This document shows positions 21,176 to 33,097 of a DNA stretch of 64,000 nt, in pieces. The DNA is taken from NCBI GenBank assembly GCA_033220425.1, contig CM065653.1, forward strand, positions 3,038,001 to 3,102,000. Direction: 5' to 3'. The DNA comes from Lepraria neglecta (lineage: Eukaryota > Ascomycota > Lecanoromycetes > Lecanorales > Stereocaulaceae). The position numbers and the translations under genes were made by a program. Each line of letters opens with the position of its first letter. Within the stretch, counting starts at the first letter, position 1. A model generated the notes under the pieces. That model was given only the letters and a program-made list of their open reading frames with translations, was not told the DNA's origin and did not search any database.

Positions 21176-23957
21176 ATGTCTTTTCAGAATCTCCAAGATC
21201 TTTTGAAGCATGCGGAAGACAGCCATGACCCGTGCGGCCTGGTCGGATATCCTCTGGGCAACACGGACGTTGGTCGGAAGTTGACATACGGCTAATTGAG
21301 ATCTCAAGCCGAGCACAATGCTCAGCTTTTATGCCGCATCGATGGATTCACCAAAGGCTCGGTCATTCTCGTGCACCTCAGCGACCACTTGGACGCCATC
21401 GTCTGGTTCTGGTCTGTGCTATATGCCGGATGCATCCCAGCTATGTCGACTCCGTTCTCCAACAATCCCAGACAGCGAGATAAGCACATATTGCACCTCT
21501 ACACCTTGTTGAAGGACCCAATCTGCATTACCAGGCGTAGCTCCTTCGGTGAATTCGACGGACAGAAAATACTCAGGCTTCACGCTGTCGAAAGTCTTGG
21601 GTCCATAAGAAATAGTTTCCACAAAAGTACATTGGATGGCCCGGCCCCACGTCCCGATGATATTGCACTGTTGATGCTGACATCGGGGAGCTCTGGCAAC
21701 GCTAAGGCCGTCGGCTTGAGACATGGACAAATCATTACGTCCGTTTCGGGGAAGGCATCCATGCGAGAGCTACCCCAGGACTACACATTTCTAAATTGGG
21801 TCGGCCTCGACCACGTAGCTAGCATGCTTGAGATCCATCTGCAGGGCGTATACCTTGGCGTCGATCAGATCCATGTGCAGGCCTCGGACATGGTTTCCGA
21901 TCCGTCACTCTTCCTTCGTCTGATCGACAGACATCGTGTATGCAGGTCGTTCGCACCAAACTTCTTCCTTGCAAGGCTGAGGCACACTCTCGAAACCGAA
22001 AGCCTTGAATCTGCAATAGAAAAAGTGGATTTGAGCTGCCTTCGCTTCATCGCATCCGGCGGAGAGGCCAACCCTACGGAAACTACCGACGCTGTCTCAA
22101 AACTACTGAGCGCCCAAGGTGCCCCACCAAACGTACTCATGCCTGGCTTCGGCATGACTGAGACTTGCGCCGGTTCTATATACAACGGCGATTGTCCACG
22201 TTATGACGTTGAGAACGGACTCGAGTTTACCACTCTGGGCACCTGTATTCCAGGAATCCAGATGAGAATCACAGTCCAGTCCGAAGGAGGAAGGATCGCC
22301 AAACCCAATGAGCGTGGTGATCTTGAGGTTTCAGGACCTGTGGTGTTCAAGGAGTACTACAACAATGCGGCTGCCACTGCCGAAGCGTTTACAGCTGACG
22401 GCTGGTTCAAGACTGGCGACAGAGCTTTAATTGACTCTGCTGGCATGCTTAATCTTGCCGGGCGTGGCAAAGAGCAGATCAACATCAATGGCGTCAAGTA
22501 CTCTCCCCACGAGCTTGAGACTGCTCTCGAAGAAGCTATGATGCCTGGAGCCGCCGCGAGCTACACAGTCTGCTTCTCATATCGACAGAAGAAATCGCAG
22601 ACAGAATCGGTCTGCATCATCTACTTGCCAGCCTACGCGCCCGACGACGACGAAGTCCGCGTTGCAACTCATGACACTATCGTCAAAACAGTAATGCTCC
22701 AAACAGGCGTCCGGCCTCACGTCTTGCCACTAGACAGCTCCCTCTTACAAAAAACAACCTTGGGTAAACTCTCCCGCGCCAAAATCCGAACAGCTTTCGA
22801 GGCCGGCGACTACAAGAGATATGAAGAAGTCAATGACGAAATCATCAAAGCATACAAAGTCGCTCATATCACCGGACCTGAAAATGAAACCGAGCGTGTC
22901 CTCTTGGAAGAGTTCGAAATGACTTTGGGCTTACCGGAAAACGAACTTGGCGTCGAAACGCCCGTCTTCGAAATGGGTGTCACATCCATCGACCTAATCA
23001 AAGCCACTCGCGGCATCGAGAAACGTATCAAACTCCCCTCGCAAATCCCCATCATAACAATGATGACGCACCCAACAGTCCGTTCCCTCGCCCGCGCCCT
23101 CCAAGACCTGCACCACCCAAAAACCTACAATCCCATCGTCACCCTCCAACACTCCGGCAGCAAGCCCCCCCTCTGGCTCATCCACCCCGGCGTCGGCGAA
23201 GTCCTCGTCTTCCTCAACCTAGCCAAATACCTCACCGACCGCCCCGTGCACGCCCTCCGCGCCCGCGGCTTCAACCCGGGCGAACCATACTTCACAAACA
23301 TCGAAGAAACGGTATCCACCTACCACACCGCCATCAAAGCCCAACAACCCGAAGGGCCCTACGCACTAGCTGGCTACAGCTACGGCAGTATGCTCGCCTT
23401 CGAAGTCAGCAAAGTACTCGAAAGCAACGGCGACGAAGTCCGCTTCCTAGGCGCATTCAACCTACCCCCACACATTAAATTCCGCATGCGCCAACTCAAC
23501 TGGACGGAATGCCTCCTCAATCTCGCCTACTTCCTCGACCTGATCACCGAAACCCGCGCACAATCCCTATCCCCAGAAATGGCGCCTCTTTCCCGCTCTG
23601 AGGCCCTTGCGCATATCATCTCTATCGCTGACGAATCGCGCTGGGCAGAATTCTCTTTCTAATGAAGCGTTGGAGAATTGGACTGGCTTGGCGTATGGAT
23701 TGCAGAGTATGGCGCAGGATTATGAACCGAGTGGGTCGGTGGAGGCGATGGATGTGTTTTATGCGATCCCGCTTGCGATGGTGGCGAGTAGTAAGAACGA
23801 GTGGCTTGAAAACCACTTGTCTAAGTGGGACGGGTTCGTGAGAGAAGCACCGAAGTTCCACGAGGTTGATGGGGCGCATTATACTATGATTGGTCCGGAC
23901 CATGTGTTTAGCTTCCAGAAGAAGTTGAGAGTTGTGCTTACTGCTAGGGGTTTGTAA
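21176..23957 (+). pseudogene. NRPS-like synthetase, A-T-TE architecture, two frame breaks
   Basis: Begins MSFQNLQDLLKHAEDSHDPCGL. Adenylation domain (about residues 1-540): LLMLTSGSSGNAKAV (A3), FGMTETCAG (A5), WFKTGDRALID (A7), GRGKEQININGVKYSPHE (A8), LGKLSRAKIR (A10 lysine). Carrier domain: EMGVTSIDLI, the serine being the phosphopantetheine site. Thioesterase: LWLIHPGVGEV, GYSYGSM nucleophile elbow and DGAHYTMI histidine. This is the architecture of quinone and furanone synthetases (atromentin-, terrequinone- or microperfuranone-type) that dimerise aryl pyruvates. An in-frame TAA at 21293-21295 lies inside conserved text (LTYG, stop, LRSQAEHNAQLL), and a +1 shift near 23645-23660 splits the thioesterase (ADESRWAEFSF against NEALENWTGLAYGL). 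No intron with a GT donor can remove either. The rest is fully conserved, so the loss is recent or the breaks are sequence errors. Confidence 0.88.
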
Positions 23958-24571
23958 AATGATCCGTGGGATTAGACGAGATGGATTATTCGAGATTGAG
24001 GAGGGGAGGACGCTCGCGTTGTCAAAGGAGACTAATCAACAGTAACGAATTCACGTTGTGCCACACGATTTATTTTTCTCATGATGATTGCATTTTCAAA
24101 AAACCTAGACATATAGATTATAGATCATAGATCATAGAAACATATCGCAATCATTCCTTACGAAAATTTCCATCAAACTGCTGAATTTATAGCACTTTTC
24201 GAACACCCATGAGATTCATGATCACCATACCTCCCTCGTCTCTCTGAATATTTCACACTATGCCTAATCGAGGGTTTCGCCATGTCTGAATGTTGGGCAT
24301 CGTCGTCTAATCTCTGCTCCAGCCTGGTAGGCAGTGGGCAAGACTCTGCTCGAGGACTCCGGGAAATAGCGCGTTCAGTGCTCTAGCGAAGCAGAATGTA
24401 GACATGATTTTGCCCAGGCAGATCAGAAAGCGAGGTAGTCCGTGCACTAGTGGAGCAGAAAGTGTCTATCTCTTGACCCGATAGGAGCAAAGACCTACAC
24501 CTTATCCCCACTGCATGAGCAGAGTATGGTCGGATTTCCTTTTGCACTTTAAACGTACTCACTTCTCAAAC
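23958..24571. other. Intergenic between convergent genes
   Basis: No gene. There is a short AT-rich near-tandem run of TAGATCA-type units at 24113-24140. Both flanking genes end here. Confidence 0.5.
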
Positions 24572-26163
24572 TCACAACTTCGCATCCTCTTGGTGCTTCA
24601 AATCCGGCAATGCAGTAAGGTGTCTCAACCCCTCCAACCCCTTAACATCTTGCACCTCTACACTATCTAACTTCTTACACCGCTCAATTCTCTCTTTCGT
24701 GATAAGATAAGATCTCGGCAAGTTACCACTCTTGACCAGTTGCTCTTGGACGGCGTCGACGGGCAGGCCAGCTTCTTGCGCGAGCATCATATCAACAACA
24801 GCCTTCCCACAAAGCGTCCCATTCGGCATCCCATGTCCCGAGTACCCACCCGCCAGCCAAACCCCCTCCATGCCCTCCCCAGGCACCGCTCCAACCCAAG
24901 GATGCTGATCAATGCTGGTCCCCCAAATCCCACTCCAAGCATGCGTACACTCCAACTCATCAACTCCCTCAATCTCACCCCCCAAATCCAACAACCCCAA
25001 CAGCGCCTTCTTGAGATATCCCACACTCCCCCAATCAACAACACTATCATCGTCTTCATCCACTACCTTCATCGTCTTCCCCACATTCCCGCCTCCAAAC
25101 ATCAGATGTCCCCTCGGATTGGGCACACCACTGAACGGTCGCTGGACTAGATAGTCGTCGTGGATGGGATTGGCGCCGTTGGCGCCTACGAAGCCGTGGG
25201 AGGCTGCGAGGCGGGTTGAGTTAGCTGGGGGGAGCAGAGAGGTCATGACGCCTCGTTCTGGGACTATGAGAGTGGTGAAGGAGGGGAGGAGGTGGGATGT
25301 GTAGCCGTTTGTTGCGAGGATGATGTGCCGGGCGTGGAGGGGGCCGCGGGGGGTGTGCAGGGTGTGGCGTAGGTCTTTTGCGTTGTCATTTGAGTTGGGG
25401 TTGAGGGGTTCTATTTTGGTGACTGGTGTTTTCGTCTGCAGATTCAGTCCGTGCTCCTTTACCAGCTTCTCAAGCATAAACGCAACGAGCTTGTATGGCC
25501 ATAGACTAGCAGCGACAGCGGTGAGCATTACGCCAGGTGCGCCGTTCACCCTAAGCTTCCGTATCTCGTCCTCATTTTCTATAACCTTAACCTCCTTTCC
25601 AATTTCTGGATCCGCATTTTGTAGTTCTCGCACGTCCTTAGCGGCTGCTTTGGCGAGTGCTTTCGTCCAGAATGATCGGCAGCCTGGGAGGGCGCGCCAT
25701 TCGCAGGGGATGTCGTTATCGGATATGTAGGATTTGATGGCATGGTAGTTGCGGAGTTCGAAAGCTGCTACGTTGGGACCGCGCTCGAAGAGGAGGGGCT
25801 GGCAGTGGCCTCCGTTCTGTCAGGTCGGGGGTGTTAGCAAAGTGGTAGTAGTGAGAGTAAGTATGGCTCAAAGCCATGATCCGGAGAGACAATTGAAAGA
25901 CTGGTAAAGGGACGAGCTGGGCTTACTCTTCCAGTAGCTCCCCAGCATGCCTCGCGCGCCTCGAGCATCACAATGCTCAACCCCTTCGCTCCTTCATCTT
26001 CAGCCAGGAACCTGGCGGCAGATGCGCCAGTAATTCCAGAGCCAACGATCACGACGTCTACCTCTTTCGGCAAGGCTGCGGTTGTTCGATGCCCTAGGAG
26101 GAACTCTGAGGGCTCGCTGTGCCAGAAAGAAGCTGATGACTTCTCCGTAGGAAGACTCGCCAT
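24572..26163 (-). CDS. FAD-dependent oxidoreductase (DAO family)
   Basis: Two exons (26163-25927 and 25816-24572; intron 110 bases, phase 0) give 493 residues. Residues 35-60 (VDVVIVGSGITGASAARFLAE) are the FAD-binding Rossmann fold, followed by VMLEAREACWGATGRNGGHC, the second flavin-contact motif of the D-amino-acid-oxidase superfamily. The join across the intron restores GATGR-NGGH, which confirms the splice. Later elements are LHARHIILATNGYTSHLLPS and the C-terminal FAD loop GVWLAGGYSGHGMPNGT. The family oxidises amines or amino acids (sarcosine-, fructosyl-amino-acid- and D-amino-acid-oxidase relatives). Its position next to the NRPS-like gene suggests but does not prove a tailoring role. 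The frame is intact. Confidence 0.88.
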
Positions 26164-27135
26164 ATTGTCACACTCGAACGACGTCTTTCATCTAATTTCG
26201 ATAGCCTCATACTCCCCCCCAATTTCTTCAAGACTTTTCGTCCCCTCGATCCTTAGCATCTGAGGGGTCACGTATATCCGATTAGTCAATGTGCATGTCA
26301 CTAGATACCTCTCGGGACTCCTCCGAGGAGTCCTTAGACAGCATGCGCGTCAATAAGATGCACCAAGTCTTTCTTGCTAGCAAACAAAGATCAGAGTACA
26401 AGTCACAACCCTAACTCATAGCCTCACACATCTTAGGCAGCTCAACTTACCCTTGGAACAGATGCTTGAGGCTGCAAATGGTCATCGAAGTACCGGGAAT
26501 TTCGCATGGGCCGTACCATTAAGGCCGGGAAGCCCCCTAAGAGAAGAGTTTAGGCGCTCGCGGGCGCTTCCCGGTTGTATCCTGGTCTAGTACTCGGCTG
26601 GAGATAAGGTAGCTTAGTCAACCAAGGAGTCCCAAGCGCTGGCCGCTTGGAAAACTACATCCTTTTCCCAACTACTCCCAGATGTTTTGAAATCCTAGTT
26701 CTGAACAACTTCCGTCAAAACGGGCGCAGAAGCTGAACATACGCTAGACTTGTTTCCGTAAAGTTTCAGCATGGGTCCTTTGCCACCTAACCCAAGCCTC
26801 CTTTTCGCTTGCGATACCTCTCTACCTGCTGCGGGGTCTCGCATTAGTGGCTTTATAATACATTCAATCATGCACCCAGCATCGAATGATGACATACTTT
26901 TGTAAGTGTTACAGAAATCTTTCTGCTTGTCCCTCTGTTATGTATCAGTACATCTATCTATGGAGTATTGCATCTCCATGCAATCATCAACTCTCAAGAT
27001 TTTGTGTATGCCCTCACGCAGTCGGGAAAGTTACGAATACAAGGCAGAGACGACAAACTTCGACTTCGAAAAGTCCCTTCACGGCTTTTGTTTCTATTGT
27101 CAAAAGCTCAGGTCACCGCTGCACGTTCAAACGAA
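26164..27135. other. Intergenic with several perfect hairpins
   Basis: No gene. A 19-base palindrome GGACTCCTC-C-GAGGAGTCC lies at 26315-26333. CCGGGAAGC (26525-26533) pairs with GCTTCCCGG (26566-26574). Between these arms a CCCCCTA...TTTAGGCGC string recurs in similar form at 30404-30432. The frames at 26695-27135 have no domain signature. Confidence 0.45.
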
Positions 27136-29298
27136 CATGACGCTCGTTTTCGGAACCAACGTTGGATCCCCTGTACAGGCACAAGTCCAAACACAAGATA
27201 TTATCAACACTTACTCAGCTGCTCAAGCTGTCTATGGGTGGATGGGATGGGTGGATGGTACTCGGTTCCTGTTATCGCAAATACCAAATCTTTTTGGCTC
27301 TAGGATTAAAGAGCTCAGACTTGACAAGAATCTTCGACTTTTGCCTTTCCGAGGCCATGTGCATACTAGTGGGGACCTTTGATTGCCGAGATCGACAATG
27401 CGAAGGAGTTGTTCGGCGGTGATGTTCGCACACAGCTCATTGGGACCACTATCTGCGCACTTGCGCATGAGTGTGGGGCTGCGACTGCTGCTCGTCTCTT
27501 TTGCCGCTTCCTCATGCCTTGTCTATTCGGAGAGTCGAGTCCGATTACAGACGCACCGAACGGTCAACTGATCGAGAACAAAAATCTCCAAAAAATCTTC
27601 AATGAAGGGGCGTCTCGAGGTTGGACGAATTTATTCATCGAGACGATCGCTAGAATGGGCTTACCAGAGGCCAACTAAGGATGGCGGTACACCAAACTCG
27701 GACAAAAAGATCCCTAGAATGCGTTCCTTGGGGAAGTGACTATGATAGGTAGACTTCTAAGATGGGTCGCCCAAGATAAGTCTCGTGAATATTGCACAAG
27801 AAGTGCTTGCGTTGGTCGTGTTACTGCTTGTCTGAAGGCGGTTGGGTAAAACATTAGTAGCATTCAAACTTGGACTGGCCACGGTGATCCCCTCGCCCAG
27901 TCGGTACCAAATCCCTTACTTTGGTGCTCGGAGGCTCCTCAGAAACAGATGTGTTGATAGAAGACTTTCGACAGCTTTACAACACCCCATTCATACTTCA
28001 CTACCAATACAAGACAACCGGGTCGATGCTATTGACTGCTCTGCAAAACGCCCCTGACATCTTTCCCGCACTACTCCAACAAGACTTCGAGCAAGTCTTC
28101 GAGTATATCGAAGACCATCTAGTGGTAAATTTCGGTTCCCATATCAGCGGGGTTGTGGTGAGCGCCACTTACGACTAGCAAAAGGCTGATGACAATGAAC
28201 CAAGGTCTATTGCCACATGGTTAGCTTCCATCTACTTCTCGGATTCTATAGAGTTCGTTGCTCCATACTATGATCGAATCTCAAACCAGGGGCATATCGA
28301 CGGTGTCCGAGCAACAAGAAAGCATGACATGAAGCCCAACAAGAAAGAGCTGGCACGCTTCCGGACTATCACAGCATCGATAGTTATTGCTGTTTTCAGT
28401 CGTTTTGCCCCGACAAGCTTCCGCAACGCCCACCATACCACGATGCTGGACATTAGCTCCCCAGATTGGCTGGAAAAAATGCGCAAGTTGATCGATAATG
28501 GCGGAAGTGCAGGCTCTTCTATTCCACTGAACCTACTTGTGAAGGCTCTCGCATCCGTTCATGCCGCGCACGACCCGGAAAAAGGCGAGAGACCAACCCC
28601 CAAGTCGTCGCGTGGCGTAACGGAATCTACGGAATTGTTCCTTCCATACTTCTCAACATGAAGGTTTCTGCAGATCGGTTTGATCTGGTGCGCATCGACT
28701 ACTTCTGGGCTAATGTCAAGGTACGAGAAGATGGTTCCATTCGGACTGACTTCCACCCCGCCGTTGATCGATATGAGATCGACTTACACCACCTGGGCGC
28801 CAACTCCTCAACGCTGCAGAGACCCAAAGAACCAAGCGTGGGGACGGCTACCCCTTTGGCTCCGGACATTCCACTATACTTGAGTCTCAGCACCCCACTG
28901 CACCACGGTGAACCTGATCTCTGCTTCACTGCCCGGATAGGTGGATTCATAGTAGGTACAGCATCGATCTCGAGCGTAGTGCAGTCTTTTGTTTTTGAGT
29001 CGTGTCGAGTCAAAAGATTGCCCTAGTCACGACAATTCGGCGCAAGTGTTCAGTGTTCAGTGTTAAAACGTCCATCTCGGCGCAAGATCCTTGTTCCAAG
29101 CCTATGCACAAGGACCACCCAGTATTTCTTCCGGTGAATGGAGACCATTGCTGGGCTTTGTTTGTTGCGGGCCAGATGGATGAGCAGGGAGAGCGAATCG
29201 TGTCTAGATGCGTAAATTGCGCTGTTGAGAACTTTGCCAAGAAGGGTGAAGATGATCCTAATACCAGTCGATCAGGGATTTACGTTGGGTTTCTGTAA
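27136..29298 (+). pseudogene. Decayed large gene of unknown function
   Basis: Protein-like text appears in order but in different frames. Near 27379-27678: ALAHECGAATAARLF and NEGASRGWTNLFIETIARMG. Near 28329-28660: DISSPDWLEKMRKLID, then NPQVVAWRNGIYGIVPSILL in another frame. At 28658-29020: DRFDLVRIDYFWANVKVREDG, LYLSLSTPLHHGEPDLCFTARIGGFIVGT. At 29100-29298: FLPVNGDHCWALFVAG and RIVSRCVNCAVENF. The join near 28570-28600 has no room for an intron, so at least one frameshift is real; others are likely. I take this as one gene of about 550-650 residues. It seems to resemble a fungal hypothetical family, but I cannot name it and no catalytic motif is evident. Confidence 0.5.
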
Positions 29299-30588
29299 AT
29301 CACATTGTTTGCTCTAACCTGTTACCTATAACAAGGAACGATTCCATTGAGCTTTGAATCGCTGAATACAAATGAAAATGCCCCTGGCCGCGATATTACA
29401 CGTACAAGCATAACTCTCCATTGAAAAGCGAGGACTTCAACTGCTTGACGGCACCGACGTCAATCTCCTTCGCCTTTTTTCTAATCCTCACCAGCATGTT
29501 TGACTGAAATTCCAAGAACTCTAGCTCCATATCTAGAACTTTAGCTAGACATCATACAGGCTCATTTCCAAAATTGTCGAGTAAGCATCTTGGGACTATA
29601 ATGTGGCAAAGCTGCCAAATCCGGCGAGACCTGCAGGCCACTTTGCAGTACTAAGACACTTTTGAAGGATACATACTATCAATGGGCTTTGCAATCGCTC
29701 TAATAGACGGAGACCAATAGCATCAATGTTTCTTCATGCGTATTGTCCTCGTAGGGCCAAAGTATTCCCTAACTCGCATTGGGCAGCTCTACAACGGTGG
29801 ACACCGCCTTCTCCTTAGAAGTACGGAAACCCCGCACAGCTCAAAGTATATGAGCCTAGACATTGCTCTCTTCCTTGATAACTCGTCATCCTGAATTCAG
29901 AGGCAATAGCCGTATGCAACTTTCTCCCACCGACAGGACAAGTCTCGTTCATGGGCGGCACGAGTTAAAGATGGAAGGGTCTTCAATTCACACCGAAGTA
30001 CATAACTCTCAAACCAGGTCTCAATACATTCGTGGGCAGCAAGCCGCACCTCGCCAGCCCCAGCACAAAAGTAACCTGTACATGGATCGCTGTGTTCCAT
30101 TGGATGTTCACGGCGCGGTTCCTACGTGACACTTTCTGAAGAATCCTTGACATTAGTTCTTGAAAGGCCAATGTATTCGATTGGGCAATGTGCTGGTCAC
30201 TAAGTACACTTCCGATCCCAACGGAGGCTTGCGCGTAAATGAAATACATGAAGTCGTCCTGTCTAGCCACGGAGAGTAGAGCTGCAAAGTAGAGATTGCC
30301 AAACGGCCTCCCGCATTCTGGTAAAGGCTTTCCATCCGGTTTGCGCCTCACATAGATGCTAGAGACTCCGTGGCTTCGACAATCTGATGGTCGACGTTTG
30401 GAGCCCCCCTAGAAACAAGAGTTTTAGGCGCCTTGGGTAAGGTGCTCCCGGGCGTGAGGTCGGTCACGCTAGCTTAGCCCTATGGAAATCGGCCTACAGC
30501 AAAAGGCCAAACCGCTTCAACGACGCTCTCACTCTCCGTATCATCCTCTACCAACTTCTTCAGGTCTCATCCGACAGCCTCAGCAACC
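29299..30588. other. Unassigned stretch
   Basis: A minus-strand frame of 122 codons (29983-30351) has somewhat protein-like text (FGNLYFAALLSVARQDDF, then MSRILQKVSRRNRAVNIQWN) but no motif, and I could not extend it by splicing. The last 200 bases should be the isy1 promoter. A CCCCCCTAG...TTTTAGGCGCC hairpin lies at 30404-30432. Confidence 0.35.
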
Positions 30589-31438
30589 ATGGTAAGCACT
30601 TCCCCCACCCCACCCCACTCCCGTCCCACCCACTAACAAACCCACCTCCCAGGCGCGCAACTCGGAAAAAGCGCAATCAATGCTCTTCCGTTTCCGCGCT
30701 CAACAAGCCGCCTCCCTAGGAATAATCGACGCAGGCCGTACACGGCGTCCAAAAGCCATAACAGAAGTGAACACCATCCCCGCATGCGAGAAATGGCGCG
30801 GTCAAGTCCTCAAAGAGATATCCCGAAAAGTCAGCAAGATCCAAGAGTCGAGTTTAAGCGATTTCCAGATCAGGGACTTGAATGATGAGATCAATAAGGC
30901 TATGAGGGAGAAACATATGTGGGAGGTGCAGATTCGGAATCTGGGGGGACCGAATTATATGAGGGGGGTGGGCGGGTTTATGATGAGGAGGGGAAGGAGA
31001 TTCCGGGGGGTGGGAAGGGGTATAGGTGTGTCCATGCCTTCAAGATCTCTCCATTAGGAATTGCGGGCTAATGCGTATGCTAGATATTTCGGTCGAGCAC
31101 GAGAGTTGCCTGGTGTAAAAGAGATGTTTGAGTCTAGCACAAAGAAGGCACCAGATAAGCCATTGGAGAGTAGAGCAGACTTGAGGAGGCAGGTTGATGC
31201 GAGTTACTATGGGTATAATTTGGATGAAGAGGATGGGACGCTGCTGGCTTACGAGGCGGAGAAGGAGAAGGAGGCATTTGAGAATTTGAAGGCGAATGGG
31301 GAGAAGGTTGAGAAGGACTGGGAGCCTCTACCTGGTGATGCTGGAGATGGAGTTGGCTGGAGACTGCCTACGAGTGAGGAGGTGCAGGAAGAGCTGGTTG
31401 ATAGGAGACGGAGAAGGCTGCTTGATAAACTGGGATGA
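30589..31438 (+). CDS. ISY1: Pre-mRNA-splicing factor ISY1, with an apparent one-base frame break
   Basis: Three exons: 30589-30591 (the ATG alone), 30653-31025 and 31084-31438. The joined start [16 protein letters not shown] is diagnostic of ISY1 (NTC/Prp19-associated spliceosome factor), as are [50 protein letters not shown] and GGPNYMRG. The last exon opens [16 protein letters not shown]. Between MRG and the end of exon 2 the expected text ([19 protein letters not shown]) lies one frame over: the run at 30963-30968 has six G, and seven would restore the frame exactly up to the donor at 31026. Because ISY1 is otherwise perfect and lies among healthy genes, a homopolymer sequencing error is the simplest reading. 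A one-codon first exon is normal for fungal ISY1. Confidence 0.92.
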
Positions 31439-32078
31439 CACTCTCATATTGGGGAATTTTTTGCAGCGATGGCGTTCAGGGGTACATGATAGTCAGAGGT
31501 CTCTGCAGTTTGTTTTGACGGTAGAGGCACTCAAATCGGTTTTACATCATACCTACATTAAATTCTGCGATGCTCTTGCAGCCGTCATGCCTGTGGAGGT
31601 TGATACAGTGCCTTCAGCTAAGATCCCCATTAATAGCATTTGCGTGATATATGTGCGGCTCAATAACCGTTGCGATTCGCTAACGTCACCAGGCGAAGGC
31701 TGTGGCCGTTAATCCCTCGTCTGACTTGCAGCCGAACCGATTTAATCGCACCCTTACGACAAAGTACAACACAACTACAGTACTTATTTTAAAGCGAGGT
31801 AGGTGGGAGTCTCGTGCTACTACTTCATCTCTGGTAGGTAGTCTGAAATATTTGATTATTACCCTCAAATCCAGATAACCACACGGTTACGAAGAGACCA
31901 CTAAGGCCTGCTGCACCGCCTTAGTTATGTAAGACATCATCAGACCGCTTGACTTTATTTCTCTATCTCTTTACTATAAGATCTATCTAGTATTCCAATA
32001 CTCATAATCGACTCCACTATCTCCTACACTTTCATAAAAACCGTATCATTTTCAAAAAGCAACCTCATTTCACAAACA
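31439..32078. other. Intergenic, nothing seen
   Basis: Only non-protein-like short frames. The stretch before 32079 is pyrimidine-rich (CTCTATCTC, TTTCATAAAAACCG) and is probably the promoter and 5' UTR of the next gene. Confidence 0.5.
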
Positions 32079-32645
32079 ATGACTCCAAAACCCACCCGTA
32101 CAATCAACATTTATGACAAAGGCAGCAACTACCTCCTCCTCGACTCCGACGAGATAGCACCCCTCTACAACTGCCACTGGAACGGACACTCCGCCCCGCA
32201 CATGACCGTCACCAAACACTCCGATCCAAACCACATCGTCGGCACAGCAACATACTACTCCCAAAAGAAAGCCGGGTTCTTCGCCACATCTTCCAAAATC
32301 TCCCTAAGAATCAACTCCCACACCACTCCGCTGACGAAAGAAGGCGGTATCTTCTCCATCGACAAGCGCGCGTACCAGAGCGTTCAGGGCTCTACTTTTT
32401 ACTGGAAGGGAGGGTATGTGGGCTCGGGGTTTTTGAAATTGGTTGATGGGCAGGGGAAGGAGTGGGCGAGGTATTTGAATAGAATGTATACGGGGAATAA
32501 GATGGGAGTTTTTGAGATTATGGTTGAGCCGCTTGCTGAGGAGATGTTGGATGAGATTGTTGTTGGGGGGTTGGCTATGCTTAGTGAGGAGAAGACTAGT
32601 ATGGGGGGTGTGGCTTCGAGTATTGCTTCGGCGGGTGGGGGGTGA
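32079..32645 (+). CDS. Tubby/LURP-like small fungal protein (DUF6593-like)
   Basis: Single exon, 188 residues. Short beta-strand-like segments dominate: TINIYDKGSNYLLLDSD, HMTVTKHSDPNHIVGTATYY, KISLRINSHTTPL, STFYWKGGYVGSGFLKLVDGQGKEWARYL, MGVFEIMVEPLAEEMLDEIVVGGLAMLSE. The pattern of strands with G-x-G-x-x-x-L-x-D and a terminal hydrophobic helix (DEIVVGGLAMLSEE) fits the tubby-C-terminal/LURP-one fold found in many small fungal hypothetical proteins. No signal peptide. The biochemical role of this group is unknown; membrane-lipid binding is a family-level idea only. The codon use is C-rich in the first half and G-rich later, as in neighbouring genes. Confidence 0.6.
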   Translation: MTPKPTRTINIYDKGSNYLLLDSDEIAPLYNCHWNGHSAPHMTVTKHSDPNHIVGTATYYSQKKAGFFATSSKISLRINSHTTPLTKEGGIFSIDKRAYQSVQGSTFYWKGGYVGSGFLKLVDGQGKEWARYLNRMYTGNKMGVFEIMVEPLAEEMLDEIVVGGLAMLSEEKTSMGGVASSIASAGGG

Positions 32646-33097
32646 ATTATTTTCGTGATACATTAGGTGCGAGAGTTCAATGTGTTACGGGCGAAGAATA
32701 GTTGAATGTGTAGTATATCAAATTAACAACCTCACCAAAGTCGAAATTAAAACGATGATAACGAGCCGATAACCTAATCATCTTGATAGCAACGAGATTA
32801 AAATTCCATGTGCTCATTCCATCGTTGTCGAATGCATTGAAGTGGAAAACACTCCCGACTCAATTATTTGTAGATGCTGCTTAGTCATCCATCAAATGCG
32901 AGTCGTCGTCGCTTCCGCAAGTCCTATGGTCTCAATCAGCCTACTTCTCAAATCCACTCGAATAGTCCAAAGTTCATTCCTTCTCCTCTACACCCTTTAG
33001 CGGTGACCTATCCAACTAGCACCACCCAGACATTGAAGCCTGCGAGATTGACCTCTTTACCCAGCTTTGAATAGAGCGACAGATACCCCAGTCCACA
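32646..33097. other. Intergenic, nothing seen
   Basis: No gene or repeat. The stretch includes the 3' UTR of the tubby-like gene and the promoter of VPS17. Confidence 0.5.

Noticed and set aside
21275-21310. Intron to explain the stop in the NRPS-like gene
   Set aside because: The only GT-AG span is about 20 bases, and any longer one would delete conserved adenylation-domain text.
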